Below are positions 48,240 to 60,396 of a stretch of DNA of 64,000 bases, one piece after another. The notes under the pieces were generated by a model. It was not told the origin of the DNA and did no database searches. It worked only from the letters and a program-made list of their open reading frames with translations. The DNA is taken from the NCBI RefSeq assembly GCF_007049795.1, contig NZ_SCFY01000009.1:154961-218960 (forward strand). Direction: 5' to 3'. The first letter of the stretch is position 1, and the number at the start of each line of letters is the position of its first letter. Position numbers and translations under genes: made by a program. The DNA comes from Ectopseudomonas mendocina (GTDB taxonomy: Bacteria; Pseudomonadota; Gammaproteobacteria; Pseudomonadales; Pseudomonadaceae).

Positions 48240-48516
48240 GAGAAATACGCTCAGGCTTATAAAGAATAGAAAGAGAGAACTTTTATAAAGCTTGTTCTTT
48301 ATGTTTATGTATAGAGCAAGCCCTTTCTGTGGATAACCTTCTGTAACCCTTGCTGTTAGAGGTCTATAGCGAATGATAAGCCTGTGTCGATCCTGCTCGC
48401 TTCCACTGAGAAAGCTGCTGAACCACTGTGGATGGAAGTGCCAGTTACCCACAGGGGTGGTTACGCCCAGCTTTGTCATAGGGTTATGGGCAGGGTTCAG
48501 GGGCGGTTTTCCACAG
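48240..48516. other. Second origin-like region between mnmE and mnmG (DnaA boxes, AT-rich stretch)
   Basis: An AT-rich stretch (48241-48320, with GAATAGAAAGAGAGAA and ATGTTTATGTATAG) is followed by a perfect DnaA box TGTGGATAA (48328-48336), then ATGATAAGCCTGTGTC, TGTGGATGG (48427), TTACCCACA (48445-48453) and TTTTCCACA (48507-48515). Order, spacing and some sequence resemble the rpmH-dnaA gap, which has ATAGAAAGAAGG, ATGTTTATGTT, TGTGGAAAA, ATGATAAGTCTGTCC and TTACCCACA. It could be a duplicated or accessory origin, a DnaA-titration site, or a DnaA-regulated promoter for mnmG. I recall reports of a second origin-like segment near gidA in pseudomonads. Confidence 0.6.
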
Positions 48517-48630
48517 GGTTTATTTGGGCCTGAATAACTCAGTAGATGCGCAGCAGCAGCCCATTCATTGGTGATCCAGCAAGCTCGGTTGTGGGGAAAT
48601 CTGCCCGGCGCGTAAGTCCAGTCAGTTGTG

Positions 48631-48768
48631 TGTAGGAGCGGATGCGCCGCCGCGAATCAAGACGACGCGCAAGGGTTCTTAACCCGGGTGAAAGCCCGGG
48701 AATGACAAGGAGGGGAAAGATTGATGGCGGGCACGCATGCGCTTTCGCGGATAAGTCCGCTCCTACAA
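48631..48768. repeat. REP-like inverted repeat pair between mnmE and the origin-like region
   Basis: GTAGGAGCGGA (48632-48642) and TCCGCTCCTAC (48756-48766) flank a stretch containing a CCCGGG...CCCGGG hairpin. The GTAGGAGCGGA...TCCGCTCCTAC form is a common dispersed extragenic palindrome in pseudomonads. It fills the remaining part of the 700-bp gap; no gene is visible in it. Confidence 0.65.
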
Positions 48769-48800
48769 GAGCCCTGTAGGCAATAGCATGGAGGAAGGTT

Positions 48801-50168
48801 TCACTTGCCGATGCAGAAGCTGGAGAAGATCCGCCCCAGCAGGTCGTCGCTGCTGAAGGCGCCCGTGATCTCGCCCAATGCCTGCTGGGCCATGCGCAGA
48901 TCCTCGGCCAGCAGTTCGCCGGCGCCCATCAGGGTGAGCTGGTTGCGGCCGTGTTCGAGGTACTGCTCGGCCTGGTGCAGCGCTTCCAGGTGGCGGCGGC
49001 GGGCGCTGAAGCCGCTTTCTGCAGTCTGTTGATAACCCATGCTGGCTTTCAGGTGCTCGCGCAGCAGCTCGAGGCCTTCGGCGGACTTGGCTGACAGGCT
49101 GAGGGTGACGTGGCCATCGGCGCTGGTTTCCAGCGCGACTGCTTCGCCGGAGAGGTCGGCCTTGTTGCGGATCAGGGTGACCCGTGCTGGATCCGGACGC
49201 TGCTCCAGAAACTCTGGCCAGAGAGCAAAGGGATCGGCGGCTTCCGGCGCAGTGGAGTCCACTACCAGCAACACACGGTCGGCCTCACCGATGGCCTTGA
49301 GTGCACGCTCTACACCGATGCGCTCCACCTGGTCGTCGGTATCGCGCAGGCCCGCGGTGTCGACCACGTGCAGCGGCATGCCGTCGATATGGATATGTTC
49401 GCGCAACACGTCGCGGGTGGTACCGGCGATATCAGTGACGATAGCGGCTTCACGCCCAGCCAGGGCATTGAGCAGGCTGGACTTGCCGGCATTGGGCCGG
49501 CCGGCAATGACTACAGTCATACCGTCGCGCAGCAAAGCGCCCTGGCCCGCTTCGCGCAGTACTGTGGATAAGTCTGTACGCACGCCGTCGAGCTGGTTCA
49601 GTACATGGCCATCGGCGAGGAAGTCGATTTCCTCCTCGGGGAAGTCGATGGCGGCTTCGACGTAGATGCGCAGTTGGATCAGCGATTCGGTCAACGCATG
49701 CACGCGTTTGGAGAACTCGCCCTGCAGCGAACGCAGCGCATTGCGAGCGGCCTGCTCGGAGCTGGCCTCGATCAGGTCGGCAATGGCTTCGGCTTGGGCC
49801 AGGTCGAGCTTGTCATTGAGGAAGGCGCGTTCGCTGAACTCACCAGGACGCGCCAGGCGTGCCCCCAACGCCATGCAGCGGCGCAGCAGCAGATCTAGCA
49901 CCACCGGGCCGCCGTGGCCCTGAAGCTCCAGTACGTCTTCACCTGTGAAGGAGTTGGGGCCGGGAAAGTAGATGGCCAGCCCCTCATCCAGCGTCAGCTC
50001 GCTCTCCCCATAGAACGGACCGTGATGAGCGAAGCGCGGCTTCAACTCGCGACGGCAGATGGCCTGAGCCAAATCGCCGGCCAGTGGACCGGATACCCGC
50101 ACGATGCCCACGCCACCACGACCCTGGGCGGTAGCGACGGCGGCGATGGTGTCTCGGGCGTGGTTCAT
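48801..50168 (-). CDS. mnmE: tRNA modification GTPase MnmE
   Basis: A 455-residue protein. The N-terminal folate-binding domain begins [20 protein letters not shown]; the inserted G domain has [17 protein letters not shown], the [10 protein letters not shown] switch and RNKADLS; the C-terminus ends FCIGK with the catalytic cysteine of the Cx(K/G)K tail. It is the partner of MnmG in wobble-uridine modification. It is separated from yidC by a terminator and REP-like sequence. Confidence 0.97.
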   Translation of the reverse strand: MNHARDTIAAVATAQGRGGVGIVRVSGPLAGDLAQAICRRELKPRFAHHGPFYGESELTLDEGLAIYFPGPNSFTGEDVLELQGHGGPVVLDLLLRRCMALGARLARPGEFSERAFLNDKLDLAQAEAIADLIEASSEQAARNALRSLQGEFSKRVHALTESLIQLRIYVEAAIDFPEEEIDFLADGHVLNQLDGVRTDLSTVLREAGQGALLRDGMTVVIAGRPNAGKSSLLNALAGREAAIVTDIAGTTRDVLREHIHIDGMPLHVVDTAGLRDTDDQVERIGVERALKAIGEADRVLLVVDSTAPEAADPFALWPEFLEQRPDPARVTLIRNKADLSGEAVALETSADGHVTLSLSAKSAEGLELLREHLKASMGYQQTAESGFSARRRHLEALHQAEQYLEHGRNQLTLMGAGELLAEDLRMAQQALGEITGAFSSDDLLGRIFSSFCIGK

Positions 50169-50276
50169 GGCGGTTTACTCGATGTTTATGGGGCTAGTAG
50201 GCGCGCTGTAGAAGAGCTATGGATAACAGCGATTCGCGAGCAGAGCTCGCTCCTACGATAAATGCTCGGATAGCAA

Positions 50277-50298
50277 AACGCCCCAATCATGGGGCGTT
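50277..50298 (-). terminator. Intrinsic terminator of the rpmH-rnpA-yidD-yidC operon
   Basis: AACGCCCCA / TGGGGCGTT forms a 9-bp stem with a 4-nt loop, followed on the minus strand by TTTTGC. It lies 28 bp after the yidC stop. The flanking 50209-50270 holds a REP-like GAGCAGAGCTCGCTCCTAC element. Confidence 0.85.
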
Positions 50299-50325
50299 TG
50301 CTTGATGCTTGGAAGCCTCAACGAA

Positions 50326-52071
50326 TCAGGCGTTGGCCGCTTTCGTTGCTGCTTCGATCCGGCGAGTAATGTACCACTGCTGGGCGATGGACAGGCAGTT
50401 GTTGACTACCCAGTACAGCACCAGACCGGCAGGGAACCACAGGAAGAAGAAGGTGAAGATGATCGGCATCAGCTTCAGCACGCGGGCTTGCATGGGGTCC
50501 GGCGGCGTCGGGTTGAGCTGCTGCTGGATGAACATGGTCGCGCCCATGATGATCGGCAGGATGAAGAACGGATCCTTGATCGACAGGTCGGTGATCCAGA
50601 ACATCCACGGGGCCTGACGCATTTCGACCGATTCCAGCAGTACCCAGTACAGGGCGAGGAATACCGGCATCTGCACCAGGATCGGCAGGCAGCCGCCCAG
50701 CGGGTTGATCTTCTCTTTCTTGTACAGCTCCATCATCGCCTGGGACATCTTCTGGCGATCATCACCGTGCTGCTCTTTCAACGCCTGCAGTTTCGGCGAT
50801 ACGGCGCGCATGCGCGCCATCGAGCGGTAGCTGGCAGCAGACAGCGGGAAGAAGATCAGCTTGATGATGATGGTCAGGACGATGATCGACCAACCCCAGT
50901 TACCGAGTACGCCGTGGATCACTTCCAGCAGCCAGAAGATCGGCTGGGCGAGGAACCACAGGAAGCCGTAGTCCACGGTGAGCTCCAGGCCTGGCGACAG
51001 GGTGCCGAGGTGCTCCTGCAGCTTGGGACCAGCGTAGAGGATCGCACCAGTCTCGCCCTGCGCGCCGGCAGCAACCTGCACGGACGGGCCGGTGAAGCCG
51101 ACGATGTAGTTACCCTGGCTGTCCTTGCGGGTCTGAATCAGGTTGGTGCTGTCCTTGCTCGGCACCCAGGCGGTGACGAAGTAGTGTTGCAGCCAGGCAA
51201 CCCAGCCGCCCTGCACGGTTTCCTTGAAGGACTGCTTGTCGATGTCCTTCATCGACACCTTTTTGTACGGCTCGTCGGTGGTCCACAGAGCGGCGCCAAG
51301 GTAGGTCGCGGTGCCGGTAGCGGTGGTCGAGGACGGGTCGCCACTGTTATCGCGCTTGAGCTGGGCAAACAGGTTGCCGCTCCAGGCTTGCTCGCTCTGG
51401 TTGTCGATCAGGTAACGCACGTCGACCTGATAGGCGGACGGATCGATGCAGCCAGGCTTCTTCAGTTCCTGCTCACGCGCGGAGCATTGCGGGTTGAGGC
51501 CGCGCTTGAAGCTGTAGCGCTTGATGTAGTTGACGCCGTTCTCGCTGAACGTGAGATCGACCACCAGGCTGTCCTGGCCTTCTGCCAGCTCGTAGTTCTG
51601 CTTCTCGCTGCTCCACAGGGAACGACCGCTGGATTTGTCCGGAGCGTTCTGGCCGATCAGGCCGCTCTGCGCGAGATAGGTGCGCTCGTTGCCGTTGTCG
51701 AACAGCTGGAACGGAACGTCCGGGCGGTCCTGACGGCGCGGGTACTGCGGCAAACGCAGTTGCACCACATCACCACCACGCGGGTCGATGGCCAGGTCCA
51801 GAACATCGGTCTTGACGCGAATCAGCTCATCGCTGGTAGCGGCAGTAGGCGCGACAGCAGCTGCAGTAGGCTCGGCCACGGCAGTTGGAATGTCGTCGCC
51901 GCCGGTGTTGGCGGTTACAGCAGGTGTGTCGGGCAGGGCAGGCGTCGCCGCGGTCGAGGTACTAACCTCGGCTGGCATAGCAGCCTGGCCATAGTCCTCG
52001 TTCCATTGCAGGACCATGAGGTAGGACACGACTGCCAGGGCGACGATCAGGATCGAACGTTGGATATCCAT
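50326..52071 (-). CDS. yidC: Membrane protein insertase YidC
   Basis: A 581-residue inner-membrane insertase. There is an N-terminal helix (SILIVALAVVSYLMVLQW), an Ala/Thr/Pro-rich linker, a large periplasmic beta-sandwich domain (about 80-355), and five C-terminal membrane helices with the conserved insertase core (NWGWSIIVLTIIIKLIFFPL, YRSMARMRAVSPKLQALKE, LGGCLPILVQMPVFLALYWV). It inserts respiratory and ATP-synthase subunits (for example subunit c). It lies 2 bp after yidD. Confidence 0.97.
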   Translation of the reverse strand: MDIQRSILIVALAVVSYLMVLQWNEDYGQAAMPAEVSTSTAATPALPDTPAVTANTGGDDIPTAVAEPTAAAVAPTAATSDELIRVKTDVLDLAIDPRGGDVVQLRLPQYPRRQDRPDVPFQLFDNGNERTYLAQSGLIGQNAPDKSSGRSLWSSEKQNYELAEGQDSLVVDLTFSENGVNYIKRYSFKRGLNPQCSAREQELKKPGCIDPSAYQVDVRYLIDNQSEQAWSGNLFAQLKRDNSGDPSSTTATGTATYLGAALWTTDEPYKKVSMKDIDKQSFKETVQGGWVAWLQHYFVTAWVPSKDSTNLIQTRKDSQGNYIVGFTGPSVQVAAGAQGETGAILYAGPKLQEHLGTLSPGLELTVDYGFLWFLAQPIFWLLEVIHGVLGNWGWSIIVLTIIIKLIFFPLSAASYRSMARMRAVSPKLQALKEQHGDDRQKMSQAMMELYKKEKINPLGGCLPILVQMPVFLALYWVLLESVEMRQAPWMFWITDLSIKDPFFILPIIMGATMFIQQQLNPTPPDPMQARVLKLMPIIFTFFFLWFPAGLVLYWVVNNCLSIAQQWYITRRIEAATKAANA

Positions 52072-52073
52072 GA

Positions 52074-52319
52074 TTATTCGGCCATCGAAGGAGAACGGGA
52101 TGTTTTAACGGGTGGAACCGGATCGAAACCGCCGGCATTCCATGGGTGACAGCGACCGAGACGGCGCGCCGTCAGCCAGCCACCACGCAGGAAGCCATGT
52201 TGTTCGATGGCTTCGTAGGCATAGCAGGAGCAGCTGGGGTAGAAACGACAATGACTGGCCATCAGCGGGCTGATGGCGTAGCGATAAACCTGGATACAGG
52301 CTAGAGCCGCTTTACGCAT
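52074..52319 (-). CDS. yidD: Membrane protein insertion efficiency factor YidD
   Basis: An 81-residue protein with the family core [20 protein letters not shown] and [35 protein letters not shown]. It is membrane-associated and aids YidC-dependent insertion. I use the ATG at 52319 ([14 protein letters not shown]); it overlaps the rnpA stop region by 8 bp, consistent with coupling. Confidence 0.94.
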   Translation of the reverse strand: MRKAALACIQVYRYAISPLMASHCRFYPSCSCYAYEAIEQHGFLRGGWLTARRLGRCHPWNAGGFDPVPPVKTSRSPSMAE

Positions 52320-52716
52320 GGGGATTGTCGCTTGTCCCGGGAGATAAGTCTGCGTCGCGACTGGGCCGGCTTCGGGCCAAGCGTTTCCAGAGTTTGCCGA
52401 ACTGCTGGGCAAGTTCGCCATTCTCCAGATCACCTAGCCCTTTGCGGGCGACCACCACGATGTCCCAGCCTGTCAGGTTGACCTGATTGAGGCGAAAGGA
52501 CTCGCGGATTTGACGCTTGATGCGGTTGCGCTCGACGGCGAGCTTGACGCTCTTCTTGCCGATCACCAGACCTAGGCGGGGATGATCAAGCTGGTTATCG
52601 CGCGCTAGCAACAGGACACTTTTGCCCGGAGCTTTACCGCTTGGGGAGTCGAAGACTGCCTTGAATTGCCGGGGAGTCAGCAGTCGCTTTTCCCGGCCGA
52701 AGCCTCGACTCACCAC
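52312..52716 (-). CDS. rnpA: Ribonuclease P protein component
   Basis: A 134-residue basic protein that binds the RNase P RNA for 5' processing of tRNA precursors. The signature [13 protein letters not shown] and [19 protein letters not shown] are clear. It starts with GTG at 52716 (a second GTG follows directly); homologues I remember begin MVSR, supporting the first. It lies 13 bp after rpmH. Confidence 0.94.
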   Translation of the reverse strand: MVSRGFGREKRLLTPRQFKAVFDSPSGKAPGKSVLLLARDNQLDHPRLGLVIGKKSVKLAVERNRIKRQIRESFRLNQVNLTGWDIVVVARKGLGDLENGELAQQFGKLWKRLARSRPSRDADLSPGTSDNPHA

Positions 52717-52729
52717 CTGTCTGGATTAA

Positions 52730-52864
52730 TTAGACAGCAAGACGCTTGCGGCCCTTGGCGCGACGACGCGACAGGACGGCACGGCCGTTCTTGGTGGCCA
52801 TGCGGGCACGGAAGCCGTGGGTGCGAGCGCGCTTGATGGTGCTGGGTTGGAAAGTGCGTTTCAT
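52730..52864 (-). CDS. rpmH: 50S ribosomal protein L34
   Basis: A 44-residue, very basic protein: it begins [20 protein letters not shown] and ends [12 protein letters not shown]. It is the complete, standard L34 of pseudomonads. It is divergent from dnaA across the origin and is the first gene of the rpmH-rnpA-yidD-yidC unit. Confidence 0.97.
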
Positions 52865-52969
52865 GGTGCGTTACCTGGGTGATCGACTAGGGTCGGTATG
52901 ACCCCGGTTTTAAGAGACCGGCAATTCTAGAGAAAGCCGCGCGGTAGGTCAATTTCCAACCAACCTTAT

Positions 52970-53325
52970 TCGCTAGATAGAAATAGAAAGAAGGAAAAGG
53001 GTTTAAAAGGTCTTTTTCTATGTTTATGTTGAATGGTGCTGCCCACACCTGTGGAAAACCCGCTAGCTGCCCCATACCCGCTGCTCATGCGGCGATGATA
53101 AGTCTGTCCAAAAGGCGTGGTTGGTCTGTGCGTGTCCTGCATACAGCCTGAGGATAGAAAGCAGAGTTACCCACAATGCAGTTATCCGCCCGTTCATCCC
53201 CAGAGTTTTGCAGAAGGTTATTGGGCGCTTATCCACAAGGCTCATAGGCTGCTGATAAGTCTGATGAATGTAAGTAAGGCTTTGATTTTACTTGGCCATC
53301 TAATCCCTGCTGTGTGGATAACTCG
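52970..53325. other. Chromosomal replication origin oriC (rpmH-dnaA gap)
   Basis: A non-coding gap of 520 bp between divergent rpmH and dnaA. An AT-rich stretch (52970-53035, with AAATAGAAAGAAGG, GTTTAAAAGG, CTATGTTTATGTTG) is a likely unwinding element. DnaA boxes follow: TGTGGAAAA (53050-53058), TTACCCACA (53167-53175), TTATCCGCC (53182), perfect TTATCCACA (53229-53237) and perfect TGTGGATAA (53313-53321). Gene orientation diverges here and the order matches the known pseudomonad oriC. The two perfect boxes near dnaA may also serve dnaA autoregulation. Confidence 0.9.
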
Positions 53326-53384
53326 GTCGTTGGCCGTTACAATGGCGGCTGTTTTTGCATCGCCGCCTGGATAGGGGATAGTCA

Positions 53385-54875
53385 GTGTCAGTGGAACTAT
53401 GGCAGCAATGCGTCGAGCTTTTGCGCGACGAGTTGCCGGCCCAGCAATTCAACACCTGGATACGTCCTCTGCAGGTCGAAGCCGAAGGCGACGAGCTGCG
53501 TGTATATGCGCCGAATCGTTTCGTACTCGATTGGGTCAACGAGAAGTACATGAGCCGTTTGCTCGAGCTTCTGAGTGAGCGCGCCGGCGGTCTGGTCCCT
53601 GCGCTTTCCTTATTAATAGGGAGCAAACGTGCAGCGACTGCCCGTGTCGCGCCAACGGCCCCGTTGCCTGCCGCTGCACGTGCAGCTCAGGTTCAGGCCG
53701 CCGCTGTCGTCAGCAAGCCGGTTCCGCCGCCTGCGCAGCAAGAGCCGTCGCGTGCCAGCTTCGATTCCATGGGGGGGGCCGCGCCGCAACCGCCAACTCC
53801 TGCCGTGGCGCCACGCACCGAACGTACCGTACAGGTCGAAGGTGGCCTCAAGCACACCAGCTACCTCAATCGCACCTTTACCTTCGATAACTTCGTCGAG
53901 GGCAAGTCCAACCAGTTGGCGCGCGCTGCAGCCTGGCAGGTGGCGGACAACCCCAAGCATGGTTACAACCCGCTGTTCCTGTATGGCGGCGTCGGCCTGG
54001 GCAAGACTCACCTGATGCATGCTGTGGGTAATCACCTGTTGGCGAAGAATCCCAACGCCAAGGTGGTCTACCTACACTCCGAGCGCTTCGTCGCTGACAT
54101 GGTCAAGGCGTTGCAGCTCAACGCCATCAACGAGTTCAAACGTTTCTACCGTTCGGTGGATGCGTTGCTGATCGATGACATCCAGTTCTTCGCCAAGAAG
54201 GAGCGCTCCCAGGAGGAGTTCTTCCATACCTTCAACGCGCTGCTTGAAGGGGGTCAGCAGGTGATTCTCACCAGCGACCGCTACCCGAAGGAGATTGAAG
54301 GCCTGGAAGAACGCCTGAAGTCGCGTTTCGGCTGGGGGCTGACGGTGGCAGTCGAGCCGCCGGAACTGGAAACCCGCGTGGCGATCCTGATGAAGAAGGC
54401 CGACCAGGCCAAGGTCGATCTGCCGCACGATGCTGCGTTCTTCATCGCTCAGCGCATTCGCTCCAACGTGCGTGAACTGGAAGGCGCGTTGAAGCGGGTG
54501 ATCGCTCACTCGCACTTCATGGGCCGAGATATCACCATCGAGCTGATTCGTGAGTCGCTCAAGGATCTGCTGGCCCTGCAGGACAAGCTGGTCAGCATCG
54601 ACAATATTCAGCGCACCACCGCTGAGTACTACAAGATCAAGATCACCGATCTGCTATCCAAGCGTCGTTCGCGCTCGATCGCCCGACCACGTCAGGTGGC
54701 CATGGCATTGTCGAAGGAACTGACCAATCACAGCCTGCCGGAAATCGGCGTGGCCTTCGGCGGTCGTGATCACACCACGGTGTTGCACGCTTGCCGTAAG
54801 ATTGCTGAACTTAGGGGATCCGACGCGGACATCCGCGAGGACTATAAGAATCTGCTGCGCACCCTGACTACCTGA
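53385..54875 (+). CDS. dnaA: Chromosomal replication initiator DnaA
   Basis: A 496-residue initiator. Domain I is 1-85 ([20 protein letters not shown]), a Pro/Ala/Gln-rich linker domain II runs to about 160, the AAA+ domain III carries [19 protein letters not shown] and [18 protein letters not shown], and domain IV binds DnaA boxes (signature [15 protein letters not shown]). It starts with GTG at 53385, AGGGGA about 8 nt before it. Domain II is shorter than in P. aeruginosa as I remember it. It is first in the dnaA-dnaN-recF-gyrB unit. Confidence 0.98.
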   Translation: MSVELWQQCVELLRDELPAQQFNTWIRPLQVEAEGDELRVYAPNRFVLDWVNEKYMSRLLELLSERAGGLVPALSLLIGSKRAATARVAPTAPLPAAARAAQVQAAAVVSKPVPPPAQQEPSRASFDSMGGAAPQPPTPAVAPRTERTVQVEGGLKHTSYLNRTFTFDNFVEGKSNQLARAAAWQVADNPKHGYNPLFLYGGVGLGKTHLMHAVGNHLLAKNPNAKVVYLHSERFVADMVKALQLNAINEFKRFYRSVDALLIDDIQFFAKKERSQEEFFHTFNALLEGGQQVILTSDRYPKEIEGLEERLKSRFGWGLTVAVEPPELETRVAILMKKADQAKVDLPHDAAFFIAQRIRSNVRELEGALKRVIAHSHFMGRDITIELIRESLKDLLALQDKLVSIDNIQRTTAEYYKIKITDLLSKRRSRSIARPRQVAMALSKELTNHSLPEIGVAFGGRDHTTVLHACRKIAELRGSDADIREDYKNLLRTLTT

Positions 54876-54913
54876 TCAAATCAATGCAGCTCCACGAGGC
54901 AAGGGACTAGACC

Positions 54914-56016
54914 ATGCATTTCACTATTCAACGCGAAGCCCTGTTGAAACCCCTGCAACTGGTCGCCGGTGTCGTGGAACGACGCCAGACGCTGCCGGTT
55001 CTGTCCAACGTGCTGCTGGTGGTCGAAGGCCAGCAGCTCTCGCTCACCGGTACCGACCTCGAGGTCGAGCTGGTTGGTCGCGTCACGCTCGAAGATGCAG
55101 CCGAACCCGGTGAAATCACCGTGCCGGCGCGCAAGCTGATGGACATCTGCAAGAGCCTGCCAAGCGATGCGATGATCGACATTCGTGTCGATGACCAGAA
55201 GTTGCTGGTCAAGGCCGGTCGCAGTCGCTTCACCCTTTCGACGCTGCCTGCCAACGATTTCCCCACCGTCGAGGAAGGTCCGGGTTCGCTGACCTTCAAC
55301 TTGCCGCAAGCCAAGCTGCGCCGCCTGGTCGAACGGACCAGCTTCGCCATGGCCCAGCAGGATGTGCGTTACTACCTCAACGGCATGCTCTTGGAAGTAC
55401 AGAGCGGCCTGCTGCGTGCAGTCGCTACCGACGGTCACCGTCTGGCCATGTGCTCGATGGAGGCTGCCATCCAGCAGGAAGGCAAGCATCAGGTCATCGT
55501 GCCGCGCAAAGGTATTCTCGAGCTGGCTCGCCTGCTGACCGAGCAAGACGCCGAAGTCGCCATCGTTCTTGGGCAGCACCACATCCGTGCCAACACCGGT
55601 GAGTTCACTTTCACTTCGAAACTGGTGGACGGCAAGTTCCCGGATTACGAGCGCGTACTGCCGCGCGGTGGCGACAAGCTGGTGCTGGCGGATCGTCAGG
55701 GCCTGCGCGAAGCCTTCAGTCGCACCGCGATTCTGTCCAACGAGAAGTATCGCGGTATTCGCCTGACCCTGGCATCCGGTCTGCTGAAAATTCAGGCCAA
55801 CAACCCGGAACAGGAAGAGGCCGAAGAAGAGATCGTTGTCGACTATTCGGGCAGCGGCCTGGAGATTGGTTTCAACGTCAGCTATCTGCTGGATGTATTG
55901 GGCGTGATGGGCACCGAGCAGGTCCGCCTGATTCTCTCCGATTCCAACAGCAGTGCCCTGCTGCAGGAAGCCGACAACGACGATTCTGCCTACGTTGTCA
56001 TGCCGATGCGTCTTTA

Positions 56017-56017
<1 letters not shown>
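54914..56017 (+). CDS. dnaN: DNA polymerase III beta subunit (sliding clamp)
   Basis: A 367-residue sliding clamp made of three similar domains; [20 protein letters not shown] starts the first and the C-terminus [12 protein letters not shown] is the conserved end contributing to the partner-binding pocket. It encircles DNA as a dimer and tethers polymerases. It lies 38 bp after dnaA; its stop TAA overlaps the recF start by one base. Confidence 0.98.
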
Positions 56018-59545
<3,528 letters not shown>

Positions 59546-59555
59546 AGATGGAGGT

Positions 59556-59607
59556 GGACAAAGTTATTTGCCCTTTCGGACAAAGTTAGACGTCTAGGAC
59601 AAAGTTA
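59556..59607. repeat. Three direct repeats GGACAAAGTTA just after gyrB
   Basis: Exact copies of the 11-mer GGACAAAGTTA occur at 59556-59566, 59578-59588 and 59597-59607 (22- and 19-bp steps), starting 11 bp after the gyrB stop. Evenly spaced short direct repeats of this sort are typical of transposase-binding arrays at ends of IS21-like or Tn7-like elements, so this may be the scar or end of an element at the island boundary. No transposase gene is next to it. Confidence 0.5.
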
Positions 59608-59615
59608 ACTGCCGC

Positions 59616-59653
59616 AAAAAGCCCCGGTGGAATTATCCAACCGGGGCTTTTCT
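59616..59653. terminator. Bidirectional terminator between gyrB and the ygjP-like gene
   Basis: AAAAAGCCCCGGT and ACCGGGGCTTTT form a stem of 8 GC-rich pairs extended by A-T pairs around an 11-nt loop, with A- and T-runs on both sides. It can end transcription from gyrB (rightward) and from hsdR-ygjP (leftward). Confidence 0.88.
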
Positions 59654-59670
59654 CTTTCGAAGCTACAGTC

Positions 59671-60396
59671 TCACCAGCGTTCGTCGGCCAGATGAGAGCT
59701 ATTCAGCTGCTCCCTAAGCTGATTCCATTGGGGTAAATGTTGATCTAGCAGGCTGATGAAACGGTCATTGTGATGCCGCTCATGCAGATGAGCCAGCTCA
59801 TGCACCAGGATGTACTCAAGGCACTGCACGGGCTTCTTGGCCAGTTCCAGGTTGAGCCAAATGCGCTGGGCTTCGATGTTGCAGGTGCCCCACTTAGTCT
59901 TCATGCGCTTGATGCCCCAGGCGCGCACTTCAACGCCTAACTTCGGTTGCCATTTTTCCAGAAGCTCCGGCACCAGGCGCTTCAACTCTGCACGATAGAA
60001 GTCCTGAAGCACCTGCTCGCGCCGCTCGACGGTTGTCTCCGGTCGCACGAAAAGATCCATGCAGGCCTTCCCGCGCAGCGCTATATGCAGTGCTGTACCA
60101 CTGCTCTCGTGCACGCGTAGCCGATACCGCTGCCCCAGAAAGTAATGGCTTTCGCCGCTGACCATGCGTCGAGCGGATTGCCGGGGCTGGGCCTGAAATT
60201 TGGCCCTCTGGCGTTTGATCCAGCCGAGCTTACCTACGACTGCCAGGCGCACGGCTTCGTCATCTACCGCCAACGGCGCGGCCACACGCACACGTCCTTG
60301 CGGCGGATAAACGCCCAGATGCAGGTTCTTGATCGGCTTGCGCACGACCTCCACGGTCAAACCGCTGACCGTGATGTTGCGGGACTCAATACTCAT
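59671..60396 (-). CDS. YgjP-like (DUF45/M48-type) zinc metallopeptidase
   Basis: A 241-residue protein with an N-terminal beta-rich part (VRVAAPLAVDDEAVRLAVV) and the zinc site VHELAHLHERHHNDRF (HExxH with a downstream acidic/His ligand), together with WGTCNIEAQRIWLNLELAK. This is the YgjP/WSS1-like family often encoded next to type I restriction genes. The ATG at 60396 overlaps the hsdR stop by 11 bp, so it is translated with hsdR. Its role in restriction is unclear in the family; it could process or regulate HsdR. Confidence 0.88.
   Translation of the reverse strand: MSIESRNITVSGLTVEVVRKPIKNLHLGVYPPQGRVRVAAPLAVDDEAVRLAVVGKLGWIKRQRAKFQAQPRQSARRMVSGESHYFLGQRYRLRVHESSGTALHIALRGKACMDLFVRPETTVERREQVLQDFYRAELKRLVPELLEKWQPKLGVEVRAWGIKRMKTKWGTCNIEAQRIWLNLELAKKPVQCLEYILVHELAHLHERHHNDRFISLLDQHLPQWNQLREQLNSSHLADERW

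Noticed and set aside
48216..48479. 87-codon frame in the mnmE-mnmG gap
   Set aside because: It crosses DnaA boxes and AT-rich sequence, has no ribosome site or family resemblance, and is better explained as origin-like DNA.
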